Of a stretch of DNA of 64,000 nucleotides, positions 9,124-17,966 are shown piece after piece. Source of the stretch: Pancytospora philotis (lineage: Eukaryota > Microsporidia); contig JALRLY010000275.1 of NCBI GenBank assembly GCA_023647555.1, positions 62,001 through 126,000 on the forward strand, written 5' to 3'. Numbering within the stretch: position 1 is the stretch's first letter; the number at the start of each line of letters is the position of its first letter. Below the pieces are notes generated by a model. The model searched no databases. It was not told the origin of the DNA and saw nothing but the letters and a program-made list of their open reading frames with translations. Made by a program: the position numbers and the translations under genes.

Positions 9124-9591
9124 CTACGAATCTCCAGACGCAGCGCCCCTGCAGTGGGTGTACGTGCAGTGCGACTCCCTCAGACACTTCAGAAACTTCT
9201 CCTCGTACGCACCGCGATTCGAACGGTAGAGGTCCGACGCCTTCGTGTTGGCGGGGCTTGCGGTGTTGGGGTAGCGCAGCAGCTGCACAAGGCCGCTAAG
9301 CACGTCGTTGATGGTCATCGAGGGGACCCACTTGTGCCCGAGGATGTCGAGGCACACGTGCGACGTGGTGTACACGTTGGGGTGGAAGAGCTTCCGCTTG
9401 AAGATCACCGTCGGCGGATTCAGCGGGTAGGTCTTCGGGAAGATCATCGAGAGTTCGATGAAGAAGCCGTCGTAGTAGATCTGGCACTGCCACTGCATAA
9501 TGTCGCGCTTGAGGGGGCGTGCGTAGCAGCCGAAGCTCCTGTTCGTGTTGAACTTGATGAGCTCGTTCTGCAGCCTGTTGCACGCGTCCAT
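9124..9591 (-). CDS. Ubiquitin-conjugating enzyme E2, Rad6-like
   Basis: E2 enzyme carrying ubiquitin or a ubiquitin-like modifier as a thioester. The 155-residue product shows YPxxPP, KLFHPNVY, catalytic Cys80 in HVCLDIL, the Trp after it and SPAN near residue 114. The FHPNVY and SPAN signatures favour the Rad6/Ubc2 class. The usual GPxGTPFEGG hairpin is shortened to a few residues (about 37-44). The C-terminus is a Cys/His-containing tail. AAATTTTGGCCC precedes the ATG immediately. A Ubc9-type SUMO E2 is less likely. Confidence 0.87.
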   Translation of the reverse strand: MDACNRLQNELIKFNTNRSFGCYARPLKRDIMQWQCQIYYDGFFIELSMIFPKTYPLNPPTVIFKRKLFHPNVYTTSHVCLDILGHKWVPSMTINDVLSGLVQLLRYPNTASPANTKASDLYRSNRGAYEEKFLKCLRESHCTYTHCRGAASGDS

Positions 9592-9789
9592 GGGCCAAAA
9601 TTTGCCGCGTGCTATTTGCCATGGCTCATGATTTTGTATTTACAAAGACAGCAAAATGGTGTCAACACTTTATCTTTAAATGAAATATTCCTGCTCCTGC
9701 TCCTTCTCAGCATTACAGCATAGAATAGCCGCGCCCCTGTCAGCGTTCAGCCTCGAATGCGCTTTTATTAAAATTTTTCCGCTGCACCC

Positions 9790-10299
9790 ATGGCCGGACT
9801 GAACGTTGTCCCGCGCAAAGAAGAGCCCGAGCCGGTCGAGCCCGCCAACCCGGGCACGATTAAGCCGAGCCACATGGACATGATATGCAACCCCGCCTAC
9901 CACGCGTTCATGGCCGCGCTCGAGGACTTCCACGCACGCCAGACCAACGACATCATCGACTCGATGCATCTGATCCTGCTGATCGACAACTCCACGCAGC
10001 ACAGCAAGATCCAGAAGCTCATTCCGCAGCTCTATCCGTACATCGAGCGGCCGGAGCTCTACCGCAAGCTCGTGCTGCTGTTCGGCGACATCGCGCATCT
10101 CAACAAGCCCATTTCCGACAGCATGCTCGAGTTCAACATCTTCGAACATCTGGACTACGAAGACGAGATGGCCTACGGCCTGGTCCTCGGCATCTGCGAG
10201 GGCAATCCCGATGCCTGGGTCCTTTTCCGCGAGAAGCACCTGACCAGCAGCATGGCGGGCAACAAACACATCAAATTCTTGACTGAGCTGTACGGTTAA
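9790..10299 (+). CDS. Hypothetical protein, ARM/HEAT-like helices (169 aa)
   Basis: Unrecognised. A Pro/Glu-rich N-terminal 25 residues is followed by alternating amphipathic helices, compatible with a small ARM/HEAT-type domain. No signal peptide. Strong start context: AAAATTTTT, then a CCC run directly before ATG (about 9770-9789). High-GC codon use suggests a conserved, well expressed gene. Convergent with HOP2 across a short tandem repeat. Confidence 0.7.
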   Translation: MAGLNVVPRKEEPEPVEPANPGTIKPSHMDMICNPAYHAFMAALEDFHARQTNDIIDSMHLILLIDNSTQHSKIQKLIPQLYPYIERPELYRKLVLLFGDIAHLNKPISDSMLEFNIFEHLDYEDEMAYGLVLGICEGNPDAWVLFREKHLTSSMAGNKHIKFLTELYG

Positions 10300-10330
10300 T
10301 CGCTCTATTTATTAAACTATTTGACGATAT

Positions 10331-10425
10331 ACTTTTTTGCATGATCCATTTTTTTTGCATGATCCACTTTATTGCATGATCCACTTTATTGCATGATCTG
10401 CTTTTTTGCATGATCCACTTTTTTG
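10331..10425. repeat. 17-18 bp tandem repeat, five copies plus a partial
   Basis: Unit ACTTTTTTGCATGATCC at 10331-10347, 10348-10365, 10366-10382, 10383-10399 and 10400-10416, then a 9-base partial copy. Units differ at one to three positions in the T-run and first base, while the TGCATGATC core is constant. The array fills most of the spacer between two convergent genes, so it would lie in both 3' untranslated regions or at the termination zone. Confidence 0.9.
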
Positions 10426-10458
10426 TAATACGCCCAGCGTGTAATATATCACACTGAT

Positions 10459-11115
10459 CTACTCAAGCCCCGCGTCTTCCCGCAGCTGCGCAGCCTTGAT
10501 CTCCAGGCCCTCCGATATGCTGTTTACCATCTCCTTGCACATCTTCTGGCGCACCAGCGCCTCCTTTCGCAGCGCCTCGAGCTCCTTTTTGCGGCGCGCA
10601 AACTCGTCGCTGTCCACGCACTGGATGCTCTCGAACTGCGCGTTCTCCTCCAGCACCGCTCTGTACTCGGCAATGGCCTTCTCGACCTCCAGATCGGACA
10701 TCGCGCCGTTGTACGCCCCGATCTCCGCACTGAGGCTCTCGTTCTGCCGCTTCAGCGCCTGCATCTGCGCGTTCATCTGCTCGTGCCGCCACCGCAGATA
10801 GCGCAGCACCTTCTTCTCCTCCCGCTGGTCCTGCGCGGCGTCCACCTCGTCGGTGTAGGCGGGGTCGTCGATCCCGTACTCGATGTTCTGCGCCAGATAG
10901 TAGAGCTTCGAGCGGCCCATCGGCCTGAGCACGATCTTCCCCTTTTCTATCAAGTCATCCAGCACGCTGTCGATGTTCTTCTTCGACTGGTTCTTGAACT
11001 GCAGGCTCAGCTCGGTGCCGCCTATCGGCTTGTTGGAGTAGTAGAAAAACGTGTACACCGTGTTCCGGAGCTCGCGCCACTCGTCCTTGTCCGCCTGCTT
11101 GCTCTTCGCCGCCAT
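10459..11115 (-). CDS. HOP2: Homologous-pairing protein Hop2 (TBPIP/PSMC3IP family)
   Basis: Meiosis-specific recombination accessory that works with Mnd1 to stimulate Dmc1/Rad51 strand invasion. The 218-residue product has an N-terminal winged-helix domain (about residues 12-75, with FYYSNKP and a LYYLAQ strand) followed by a long coiled coil (95-205), the order and length of Hop2. Mnd1 shares this architecture, but the N-terminal domain fits Hop2 better. The start follows AAATATTTAGCCC. Its retention suggests a sexual cycle or meiotic recombination. Confidence 0.82.
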   Translation of the reverse strand: MAAKSKQADKDEWRELRNTVYTFFYYSNKPIGGTELSLQFKNQSKKNIDSVLDDLIEKGKIVLRPMGRSKLYYLAQNIEYGIDDPAYTDEVDAAQDQREEKKVLRYLRWRHEQMNAQMQALKRQNESLSAEIGAYNGAMSDLEVEKAIAEYRAVLEENAQFESIQCVDSDEFARRKKELEALRKEALVRQKMCKEMVNSISEGLEIKAAQLREDAGLE

Positions 11116-11348
11116 ATGGGCTAAATATTTTCGATGCTGTTCAGCGGTGGGTAGGCCGTCTGCTGGGCAAAGCAGTTAGCAATGCTTGAATGTGCATCAT
11201 GTTCAATCCGGCTGCCGCGCATTCTCTATCCTCGCTTATACCTGCAGAGGTAGATAACTGCTTGTGTGCAGCCCGATCGATTGCATCCGTTCTGTGTATA
11301 TCCGGCAAACGATGCAGCTGCATAAAAAGTGTGTCCAGGCAGGCCTAG

Positions 11349-12152
11349 ATGGCCACACAGCGACAAGAAATGCACCACAAACTCGCACTGTTGAAAGCAA
11401 AGGCCTTAATGGACATAGACTCCGGGAGAGCGCTGTCTATCCTCAGAACTGCAGAGAAAGCCGGGCCAGGCGATGTGGAGACCAAGCGGCTGCTGTGCGA
11501 GCTGCTGCTTAGAAAGCACAGATTCAACGAGGCTTGCATCGCCGCGCTTTTCGTCTACATCAAGACGAAGCGGCTCGGCGATCTCAAGCAGCTGCTGTGC
11601 GCCGCGCTGGCAGATAATAGACTGCGCTACCTGTTCGGCGACATCGGCATCCACCGCTTCACCAATAATACCATGCTCGGAAGCTTAATCGAAATGCTGC
11701 TGCGTAAGCAGAGCCAGTGGGATCCTGGCGCGCTTATAGAGAAACTGCTCAGCGAGAAGTCTGATACTGCCCCAGAACTGCTTAAACTAAACGAAGTGCC
11801 TACCTCATCAGCGGATCGTATGAGCTATGCTGGCATGCGCATAACAGACAGCGAGCAGTTCTTTCTGCATTACAGCACGGCCGTCCGCTGCATCCAGAGC
11901 TGCCGGATAGCGGAGGGTTTGGCGATATTGATGGCGCTCTACCGGCAGGAATCGCACTACGAGCTCCTCGAATTCCTGGCGGCCAAAGAGAAGCTCGAGC
12001 TGCTCTACGTGCTCAGGCGCGCTAGCACCTTCTTCACCGCCTACTACGAGCGCGCGCTGGAAAGCATCAGACGCGCTAGGCTGGATGCTCTGCGCGTGCT
12101 GCTAGCGAGAAACGATTACGCCCGCGCGATACAGCTGGCAGAAACTCTGTAG
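11349..12152 (+). CDS. Helical-repeat protein of unknown function (267 aa)
   Basis: Unrecognised. Repeated short helices, including alanine-rich pairs near residues 20-75 and 165-265, resemble degenerate TPR units. No signal peptide or membrane segment. A clear AAATTT element is missing before the ATG, unlike most neighbours; the next sequence upstream is TA-rich (ATAAAAAGTG). Codon use is intermediate. An APC/C- or transport-type TPR scaffold is a guess only. Confidence 0.65.
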   Translation: MATQRQEMHHKLALLKAKALMDIDSGRALSILRTAEKAGPGDVETKRLLCELLLRKHRFNEACIAALFVYIKTKRLGDLKQLLCAALADNRLRYLFGDIGIHRFTNNTMLGSLIEMLLRKQSQWDPGALIEKLLSEKSDTAPELLKLNEVPTSSADRMSYAGMRITDSEQFFLHYSTAVRCIQSCRIAEGLAILMALYRQESHYELLEFLAAKEKLELLYVLRRASTFFTAYYERALESIRRARLDALRVLLARNDYARAIQLAETL

Positions 12153-12424
12153 CATACTATTTTCATGCACTAGTATATGCCTGCATATTTAGCTATCCAG
12201 CAAAGTCTATCAGAATAAACGACTTTATTGAAACTTCCTCAGCAATGCGCTCGCTGTTTGGTAGCTGTATTGCTTGTTTTGACACGCTGGCACCGAGCCC
12301 ATGTTCTAGATTTTAGAACGCCCTCAAATGGCCACTGTGCAAACATTGTGGGGCTGAAAGCGTACGCCGCCGGGCAGCAGCGATGCTCCAAATAAAGCCT
12401 TGTGGCACACACCGCCACGCACTT

Positions 12425-12919
12425 CTAACGGAGAGCCGCAGTTTCCCCGAGCACCCACTCAAACCCCTCGTTGATCCCGCAGCCGCTGGCCGCCGACGTG
12501 AGGAACACCCGCGAGACCGGCAAGCTCTCGAGAAAAGCGGGCTCGAACGAGGGATCGAGATCGCACTTGTTGCAGAACACGACCACGGGCAGCTGGAGCC
12601 GGAGCGCATCGCGGAGGTACTCGCTGATGCTGCGCGTGTCGGTGCAGTCCAGCACGAAAACCACGGCGCTGGCGTCCGCGGCGTAGTTGCCCCAGTACTC
12701 CCTGAACTGCGACTGGCCGCCGACGTCGACGAGCGTGATGACGCAGTCCTCGCGCTGCACCGTGTGGACGTTGTACCCGAAGGTCGGCGCCGCTGCGAGC
12801 TCCCTCTGGAGATACCGGCGCAGCACCGTGGTCTTCCCGGCGTTGTCGAGCCCGAGCACCAGGATCTTGACGTTCTTCCTGGCTCTCTGTGCGCTCCGCA
12901 CGACTCGCGCGAACGGCAT
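12425..12919 (-). CDS. ARF-family small GTPase, Arl2-like
   Basis: Small GTPase of 164 residues with P-loop GLDNAGKTT (23-31), switch II DVGGQ (65-69), NKCD (117-120) and a C-terminal SAA motif. The DVGGQ-x4-YWxNY stretch and lack of an N-terminal Gly (no myristoylation) favour Arl2/Cin4, which acts with tubulin cofactors in microtubule biogenesis, over Arf1. The ATG at 12919 has TTTTCCC and CCCC runs upstream; the 205-residue longer frame is rejected because its extra residues are not Arf-like. Confidence 0.87.
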   Translation of the reverse strand: MPFARVVRSAQRARKNVKILVLGLDNAGKTTVLRRYLQRELAAAPTFGYNVHTVQREDCVITLVDVGGQSQFREYWGNYAADASAVVFVLDCTDTRSISEYLRDALRLQLPVVVFCNKCDLDPSFEPAFLESLPVSRVFLTSAASGCGINEGFEWVLGETAALR

Positions 12920-13242
12920 TGGGGCTGCGGGAAAATCGGGCCTTGGGGTCCTACAATGCCGCCGGCCGTAAATGGAAGAGCACTGAGCGGGGAATGACGG
13001 TGCACGACAGGGAAACGGGTTCTGCTTTGCTATACGCCCCATGATTCAGCAGCAGTGGATCACGTCCTCCTCATACTACGCGTTCGCACCGTACCCCGCG
13101 CGGGCAGCATCGGCTCGCCATTTCGATAGTACTCTCCCAGCGCCGCTGCGCATCTGCTGCGGCACGGCCTGCTGATGGCTGCGGCCGTTTGCCGGTGCGC
13201 GCCCACGCAATTTTTGCAGCGCGAAAATGGCGCCCAGAGAAG
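12920..13242. other. Divergent intergenic region, Arl2-like / WD40
   Basis: About 320 GC-rich bases between divergent starts. A CAATTTTTGC element near 13208 serves the WD40 gene. The minus-strand side carries TTTTCCC near 12930. No further gene is supported. Confidence 0.5.
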
Positions 13243-14406
13243 ATGTTCGAGATTACAGACGAGGACATAAAACTCCTCATCGACAAGCACCGCAGCAAGA
13301 AGCTCGCGAAAGCGCCGGTCTACGACTTGAAGGACTTGGTCAAATACGGAATAATGTACTTGTACGGCGCGACGCACTACCAGAGCGGGCGCGTGAGCCC
13401 GTGCTGCAGCGCGTTCAGCCTCTACCAGCCGCACTCCTGCAGCACGAAGCTGCCGCCCGCGCCGGCGACGGTCGGGCCCGCGGCCGACTTCATCAAGATA
13501 CAGGCGATCGAGCCGCTCAGCAAGTCCGAGGACGCCGCCTTCGTCTCCTGGGCGGGGCACAATCTGGCGCTCGTCACGTCGGGCTCGGAGCTGCACGCGT
13601 ACTTCAAGAAGGAGCTTCTGTTCAAGCGCGTCTTCCCCGACTGCTGCGTCGTGAAGGCGACGTCCAGCAAGGTATACATGGGCACGCACGGCGGCGACAT
13701 CACAGCGTTCGACCCGATCGAGCAGACCGTCTCGACCATCAGCCGGCACAGCGACGCCATCACATGTCTGCTGCCAGTCGGCAGCGGCGGCCTGGTCTCG
13801 GGCTCGCTCGACGGCACTGTGTTCTACAAGGGCTCACACAGGATCACCGGCGCGGGCGTTCTGGACGTCAAATACGTGGGCGAGGACAGACTGGTGTGCT
13901 CCTGCACCGACAACACCGTTGCGTTGCTGGACCGCGGGCGCGTTAGCACGTACAGCGGCCACGAGATGCCGATCGCCAGCCTCACGTACGACAAGCTGTG
14001 CATATCGTCGTCGCTCGACGGCTTCTTCGGCGTGCTCGATCTGCACGGCGCGGACGGCGCTGCGGGCCGCGCGCTGACCATGAGGGACATGCAGTGCTCG
14101 ATGCACAAGCAGTTCGGCGGGTGCCGCGCGCTCGGGTACGGGCTGGACGAGGTGTCGCTGATCGACCTCGCCAGCATGGAGAAGATCACCAGCTATGCCG
14201 CGTCCTCGCAGGCCGCCGACCAGCACGGGAACACGGTCGTGTACGCGAGCGGCTCCCAGCTCACTTTCCGGGACTTCCGGAGCACCGAGAAGACCGTCGT
14301 GGACATGCACCGCAAAGTCATGGGCGTCAGCTACTCGGCCGTCGGCAGTTCGCTGCTCGTCATGACGCTCGACACGCCGTATCTTCTCGATCTGCGCTAC
14401 GTCTGA
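13243..14406 (+). CDS. WD40 beta-propeller protein
   Basis: A 387-residue protein whose residues from about 100 on show recurring beta-strand quartets with GH, SxSLDG and LxDLR-type endings, as in a WD40 propeller of six or seven blades. The Asp/Ser/Thr signatures are weak, typical of microsporidian WD proteins. Residues 1-90 form a helical, Lys-rich N-terminal extension. The ATG at 13243 follows a CCC-like run and an AATTTTTG element; another ATG at 13227 is out of frame. The specific family (ribosome biogenesis, splicing or other) cannot be assigned. Confidence 0.8.
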   Translation: MFEITDEDIKLLIDKHRSKKLAKAPVYDLKDLVKYGIMYLYGATHYQSGRVSPCCSAFSLYQPHSCSTKLPPAPATVGPAADFIKIQAIEPLSKSEDAAFVSWAGHNLALVTSGSELHAYFKKELLFKRVFPDCCVVKATSSKVYMGTHGGDITAFDPIEQTVSTISRHSDAITCLLPVGSGGLVSGSLDGTVFYKGSHRITGAGVLDVKYVGEDRLVCSCTDNTVALLDRGRVSTYSGHEMPIASLTYDKLCISSSLDGFFGVLDLHGADGAAGRALTMRDMQCSMHKQFGGCRALGYGLDEVSLIDLASMEKITSYAASSQAADQHGNTVVYASGSQLTFRDFRSTEKTVVDMHRKVMGVSYSAVGSSLLVMTLDTPYLLDLRYV

Positions 14407-14637
14407 GCGTTCCAGGCACTTTGCTGTCGTTCTGAAGGGCTGGCGTGCTGCGATGCCCAGCTTGCCCATGAACCGCGGGTCTGCCTACAAATAGTAAATG
14501 TTTACTGGTTTTGTATCGAAGCGTCGTCGCGTTATCTATAGACACGGTTAAAATTGATTGAAAATGATTTGAATAGTGTATTTTAGTTGCGTGCTGCGCT
14601 CTAGTCCAGCCCTATTTGGACCTCGAGCTTTGGGTGG
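14407..14637. other. Intergenic stretch before the secreted-family cluster
   Basis: AT-rich spacer with likely poly(A) sites of the WD40 gene. No gene recognised. It joins the family-specific upstream module that begins at about 14638. Confidence 0.5.
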
Positions 14638-14727
14638 TGTGCCAGTTCGCTAGCTTCTCTATTGGTCTAGCCATTTTCGAGCAGCCAATTAAATTTTTTC
14701 AGCAAATTCATCAAACAGCTTGGCCCC
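14638..14727 (+). promoter_or_regulatory. Family upstream module of paralog 1
   Basis: Contains CCAGTTCGCTAG near the left end, TTCGAGCAGCC near 14677, then AATTAAATTTTTTC and GGCCCC directly before the ATG. Similar boxes in the same order precede the genes at 21210 and 23457, and partly 16469. AAATTT and CCC elements are general start signals here; the GTTCGCT and CGAGCAG boxes look specific to this family. Confidence 0.6.
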
Positions 14728-16098
14728 ATGCTGAGATGGCTGATTTTTCAGATGCCAGTCTTCTGTGCTTCTACGGGAGCACCGCCTCAGCCGAGCGCGC
14801 CAGTCTACACGGGCGCCGACTACGCCTGGTTCGGCAATGCAGAACTCATCCCATTCAGCGACTTGGAGAAGGAAGTGCTGACGCCTCTCTGCCAGGACTG
14901 TCTAAAACACGACAATCCCGAGATCCCAAAACCCGTTGCTGATACGCAACTCAATAGAATTGCTGCAGAGGAGAAGGCGCACATGGTGCTGTATTCAGTA
15001 CCAAGCGGGCATGCTAGCGACCCACTTCGCCTTCCGCGGCAGGCGGAGACTATCGACTATGGGGCCCGTAAGCTACTTTGCAAGCTTTTCGACGAGAGGT
15101 TTGTCGATAACGAGTTCACAGCCGAGCCGGCGCAAGGCTGTGCGGAACTACATCGCGTTCTCGTCAGATTACTATTCAAGTACCAGCGCACAATCAAAGA
15201 TATCCGCAGTATCCTGGAGACCAAGATGCCCCGTTGGGACACGAATGAGCTCACGCAGTTTATTGAACACAACAGAGCTACTACGAAGAACAATCTCGAC
15301 TTGATGATTATGTTTTTCAGTGCAAAGATGCATTTCGAGATCACACTGGCTACTTTTTTCAAACGCCTCGTGCGCTTGTGGCCCGGCGACGCTGATCGCC
15401 TGGACAGACTAATACCCATCGCCTGCGATTTTGTCCGGACAGCGCATTACTCGCCCACCGACTTCGGGGGTGGAGAGGTGTATGCATTAGACGATGCAAT
15501 TGTAGAATATGTGATCAGGGAGAAACAGGCGGTGTGCTTTGAACTTTTCAAAGCTATTTTAGATGATGCCACTGTCACTCGACTTGTCAATAAGTATATT
15601 AACGATGCGAAGGCTAATAATAGGGTTATTGACCAAGAATTCTTGATGCTGTACGCTCGTTATATCCGCAAGCAAAATAATTGCTACGATGAGCCTCTTC
15701 AGTGTTTCTGCGAAACCATTCTGCCGCCAACACCCGATTTCCATGAAATGCCCATGCCTTTTCTATGGAACCGCGAGCCGGCCTACTTCAACAGCATATC
15801 GTGCAGGATACTGCGCAAGATTTTCACGGAGATGCATGAGGACCCCAATTACAAGGACCGCGAAGAACGCACGAGGAAGTACATGAATATGCTGGATTAC
15901 GACGTCTTCTACGATATTATGAAGGGTGTAAGCAAGGATAACCGCGAGCCTCTTGCAAAGTTCATGGCCTTTCATATGAACGAGGAGCGCAGGGCAGTTT
16001 TCAGAAAGAGCTTAAGCCAGCACTGGAGACGCGGGCCACATGCGTTTATCGTTAAAGATTTATTATGCACCATGGCGTGGGCTTTAAACCCTGTATGA
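14728..16098 (+). CDS. Secreted paralog family, member 1 (456 aa)
   Basis: Most diverged of four related genes. A short N-terminal hydrophobic stretch (residues 2-14, ending FCAS) looks like a signal peptide. The mature part is helical, with a conserved CxxC in PLCQxCxKHDNPE (about 54-66), a DLM block near 190 and a PPTPxFH / YFNSIS region near 345-375. No known domain is recognised. Codon use is less GC-rich than in neighbouring housekeeping genes. Likely exported, and possibly host-facing given its tandem expansion; this is inference. Confidence 0.85.
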   Translation: MLRWLIFQMPVFCASTGAPPQPSAPVYTGADYAWFGNAELIPFSDLEKEVLTPLCQDCLKHDNPEIPKPVADTQLNRIAAEEKAHMVLYSVPSGHASDPLRLPRQAETIDYGARKLLCKLFDERFVDNEFTAEPAQGCAELHRVLVRLLFKYQRTIKDIRSILETKMPRWDTNELTQFIEHNRATTKNNLDLMIMFFSAKMHFEITLATFFKRLVRLWPGDADRLDRLIPIACDFVRTAHYSPTDFGGGEVYALDDAIVEYVIREKQAVCFELFKAILDDATVTRLVNKYINDAKANNRVIDQEFLMLYARYIRKQNNCYDEPLQCFCETILPPTPDFHEMPMPFLWNREPAYFNSISCRILRKIFTEMHEDPNYKDREERTRKYMNMLDYDVFYDIMKGVSKDNREPLAKFMAFHMNEERRAVFRKSLSQHWRRGPHAFIVKDLLCTMAWALNPV

Positions 16099-16415
16099 CA
16101 TAGCATATCCTGTATTCTGCTGCTATGAGGTATCTAGCTGTCGAATGCACAAGCAGCCACGCAATCATATCGCTGCACGGCCCGTAATAATAATAGATGC
16201 AAAGAACTCGGATGCGTAGCTATGCGTTCCCGAATGAAGCGCGCGCACGCGTTCCCCTTCTACTCGAGTTTCTTCAGGGCACTGCGCTGAGGGGCTGGTG
16301 CGCTAGTGCGCAGAGAAAGCGCTGGTCTGTGTGTAGTTTGCAGAGGGCCCTTTACGCTGCTCCCTAAATAAATTTATTACTGGCGCCTCTTACCACTCAA
16401 GCCTTATTGTAAACT
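16099..16415. other. Intergenic flank between family members 1 and 2
   Basis: No gene. Bases soon after the stop of member 1 (CTGCTGCTATGAGG, then GAATGCAC) resemble the flank after member 2 (GCTGCTGTAAAATAGGAGG, then GAATGCAC), so the duplicated unit included 3' sequence. Confidence 0.5.
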
Positions 16416-16468
16416 GTCCTCGAGCAGCTACTGGTAAATTTTTCATTAAACGATAATCGGCAGGCCCC
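16416..16468 (+). promoter_or_regulatory. Upstream module of paralog 2
   Basis: CTCGAGCAG at 16419-16427, then GGTAAATTTTTCATTAAA and GGCCCC before the ATG. This is the same order as upstream of the gene at 21210 (CTCGAGCAG at 21135-21143). The GTTCGCT-like box seen upstream of members 1, 3 and 4 is not evident. Confidence 0.55.
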
Positions 16469-17875
16469 ATGCTGGCATGGCTGGTTTGGCGGCTGCAGGT
16501 CTGCTGCGCTTCCGCTGAGACCTTACCTAGGCTAAGTGCGCCCGTCTACAGATGCACCGATTATACCGATTTTGGGGATGCTGACGTTGCCAAACTCAGT
16601 GCCTTGGAGGTGCAGATGCTGTCTCCCCTCTGCCAGTACTGCATCAAGCATGACAACCCCGAGATCAAGCCCGCCGTCGATGATGCAAGCCTCGATGACC
16701 TTGCTGCAGATGACAAGATACGCATGGTGCTGCACTCAGTGCTGGATAGGCACACCCGCGATCCGCATTTCCTCGCGCAGCAGGCAGGAGCCCTCGATTA
16801 TGCGTTCCTTAAACTGCTGCTGAAGCTCTTTGGCGACGACTTCATCAAGGCGTTCATGGCGGGGCCGGTGCAGGGCAACTTGGAGTTGTATCTCCTACTC
16901 GCGGAATTGATAGACAAGCACCAGCACACAGTTGAAGATATCCGCCTTATCCTGAGTAGTGCGATGCCTCATTGGGATGCGTTAGGAGTTACGCAGTGTA
17001 TCGAGCGTAACAGAGCCACTACGAAGAATGATCTTGACTTGATGGTCATGCTATTTAGCGTGAAGCAGCGCCGTAACTATAGCCTGCCTACTGTTTTTAA
17101 GTGCATCATGGGCACGTGGCCAAATGATCCCGATCGCCTAGGCAAGCTAATCCCGATCGCCTGCGAGTTTGTCCGGATTGTGCACGGCCCAATTTCGATC
17201 TTCAGCAGAGACGAGGAGGTCCTTTTAGAGCGCGAGATAGTGGAATACGTGATCGAAGAAAACCAGCAGGCGTGCGATGAACTTTTCAATGCTATTTTGC
17301 ACCATAAGGTCGTCCATCCGTTTACTATTTTCAAGTTTGTCAACGAGCACCTCAGAGAGATGAAATGCAAGGATATTAGCCCAGAATTTTCGCTGATATT
17401 TGCACGCTATATTCCTACAGTGTGTAGGAATTCAGAGCGGTCTGTTTCTCGCTTATTCAAGATTATCCTCCCGCCAACTCCCGCATTTCACACCGAAAAA
17501 GATATCGTATGGAACCGCGAGTCGCGCTACTTCAATGGGATATCGGACAGTGTGCTACGTGATATTTTCAAAGAGATGTATGACGATCCCGATGACCCCG
17601 ACCGAACGGAACGCATGACATGTTACATGGGTATGCTGGAATTTGGCGTATTCGTCGGTATTCTGAGAAATGCAATTGGTGCAAAGCGCGAACCCCTTGC
17701 GGCCTTTATGGTTTTCTACATGAAGGAAGCGCGCAAGGAGGATTACAGAAGGAGTTTAGAAGAGAGCTTAAGCAACGGACCGTACAATTCTTGGACTACT
17801 GCAACACTGTATATCATTAGACGGGTGTTAAGCCCTGATTATCCCAGCGGAGACCCTTCCGCTGCTGTAAAATAG
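16469..17875 (+). CDS. Secreted paralog family, member 2 (468 aa)
   Basis: Family reference member. Probable signal peptide of about 15 residues ending CCASA. CxxC at residues 55/58, the DFIKAFMAGPVQG block at 124-136, DLMVML near 190, and ILPPTPAFH then RYFNGIS near 350-375. It ends in a Ser/Pro-rich tail absent from members 1 and 3. Bases 16594-16687 are identical to 21341-21434 in member 3, while surrounding sequence is diverged, suggesting gene conversion. Its stop is only about 90 nt from the convergent RPT5 stop. Confidence 0.87.
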   Translation: MLAWLVWRLQVCCASAETLPRLSAPVYRCTDYTDFGDADVAKLSALEVQMLSPLCQYCIKHDNPEIKPAVDDASLDDLAADDKIRMVLHSVLDRHTRDPHFLAQQAGALDYAFLKLLLKLFGDDFIKAFMAGPVQGNLELYLLLAELIDKHQHTVEDIRLILSSAMPHWDALGVTQCIERNRATTKNDLDLMVMLFSVKQRRNYSLPTVFKCIMGTWPNDPDRLGKLIPIACEFVRIVHGPISIFSRDEEVLLEREIVEYVIEENQQACDELFNAILHHKVVHPFTIFKFVNEHLREMKCKDISPEFSLIFARYIPTVCRNSERSVSRLFKIILPPTPAFHTEKDIVWNRESRYFNGISDSVLRDIFKEMYDDPDDPDRTERMTCYMGMLEFGVFVGILRNAIGAKREPLAAFMVFYMKEARKEDYRRSLEESLSNGPYNSWTTATLYIIRRVLSPDYPSGDPSAAVK

Positions 17876-17966
17876 GAGGGCCGCTGAATGCACGGGCGAC
17901 TACCGCGATCGCACCGCGCGCGGCCCCGTAAAATGATAGACACAGCGGGCCTAGAGCGCAAGCAAT

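Noticed and set aside
9124..9591. Assignment of the E2 to Ubc9 (SUMO)
   Set aside because: FHPNVY followed by VCLDIL and the SPAN motif fit the Rad6 class better than the Ubc9 pattern.
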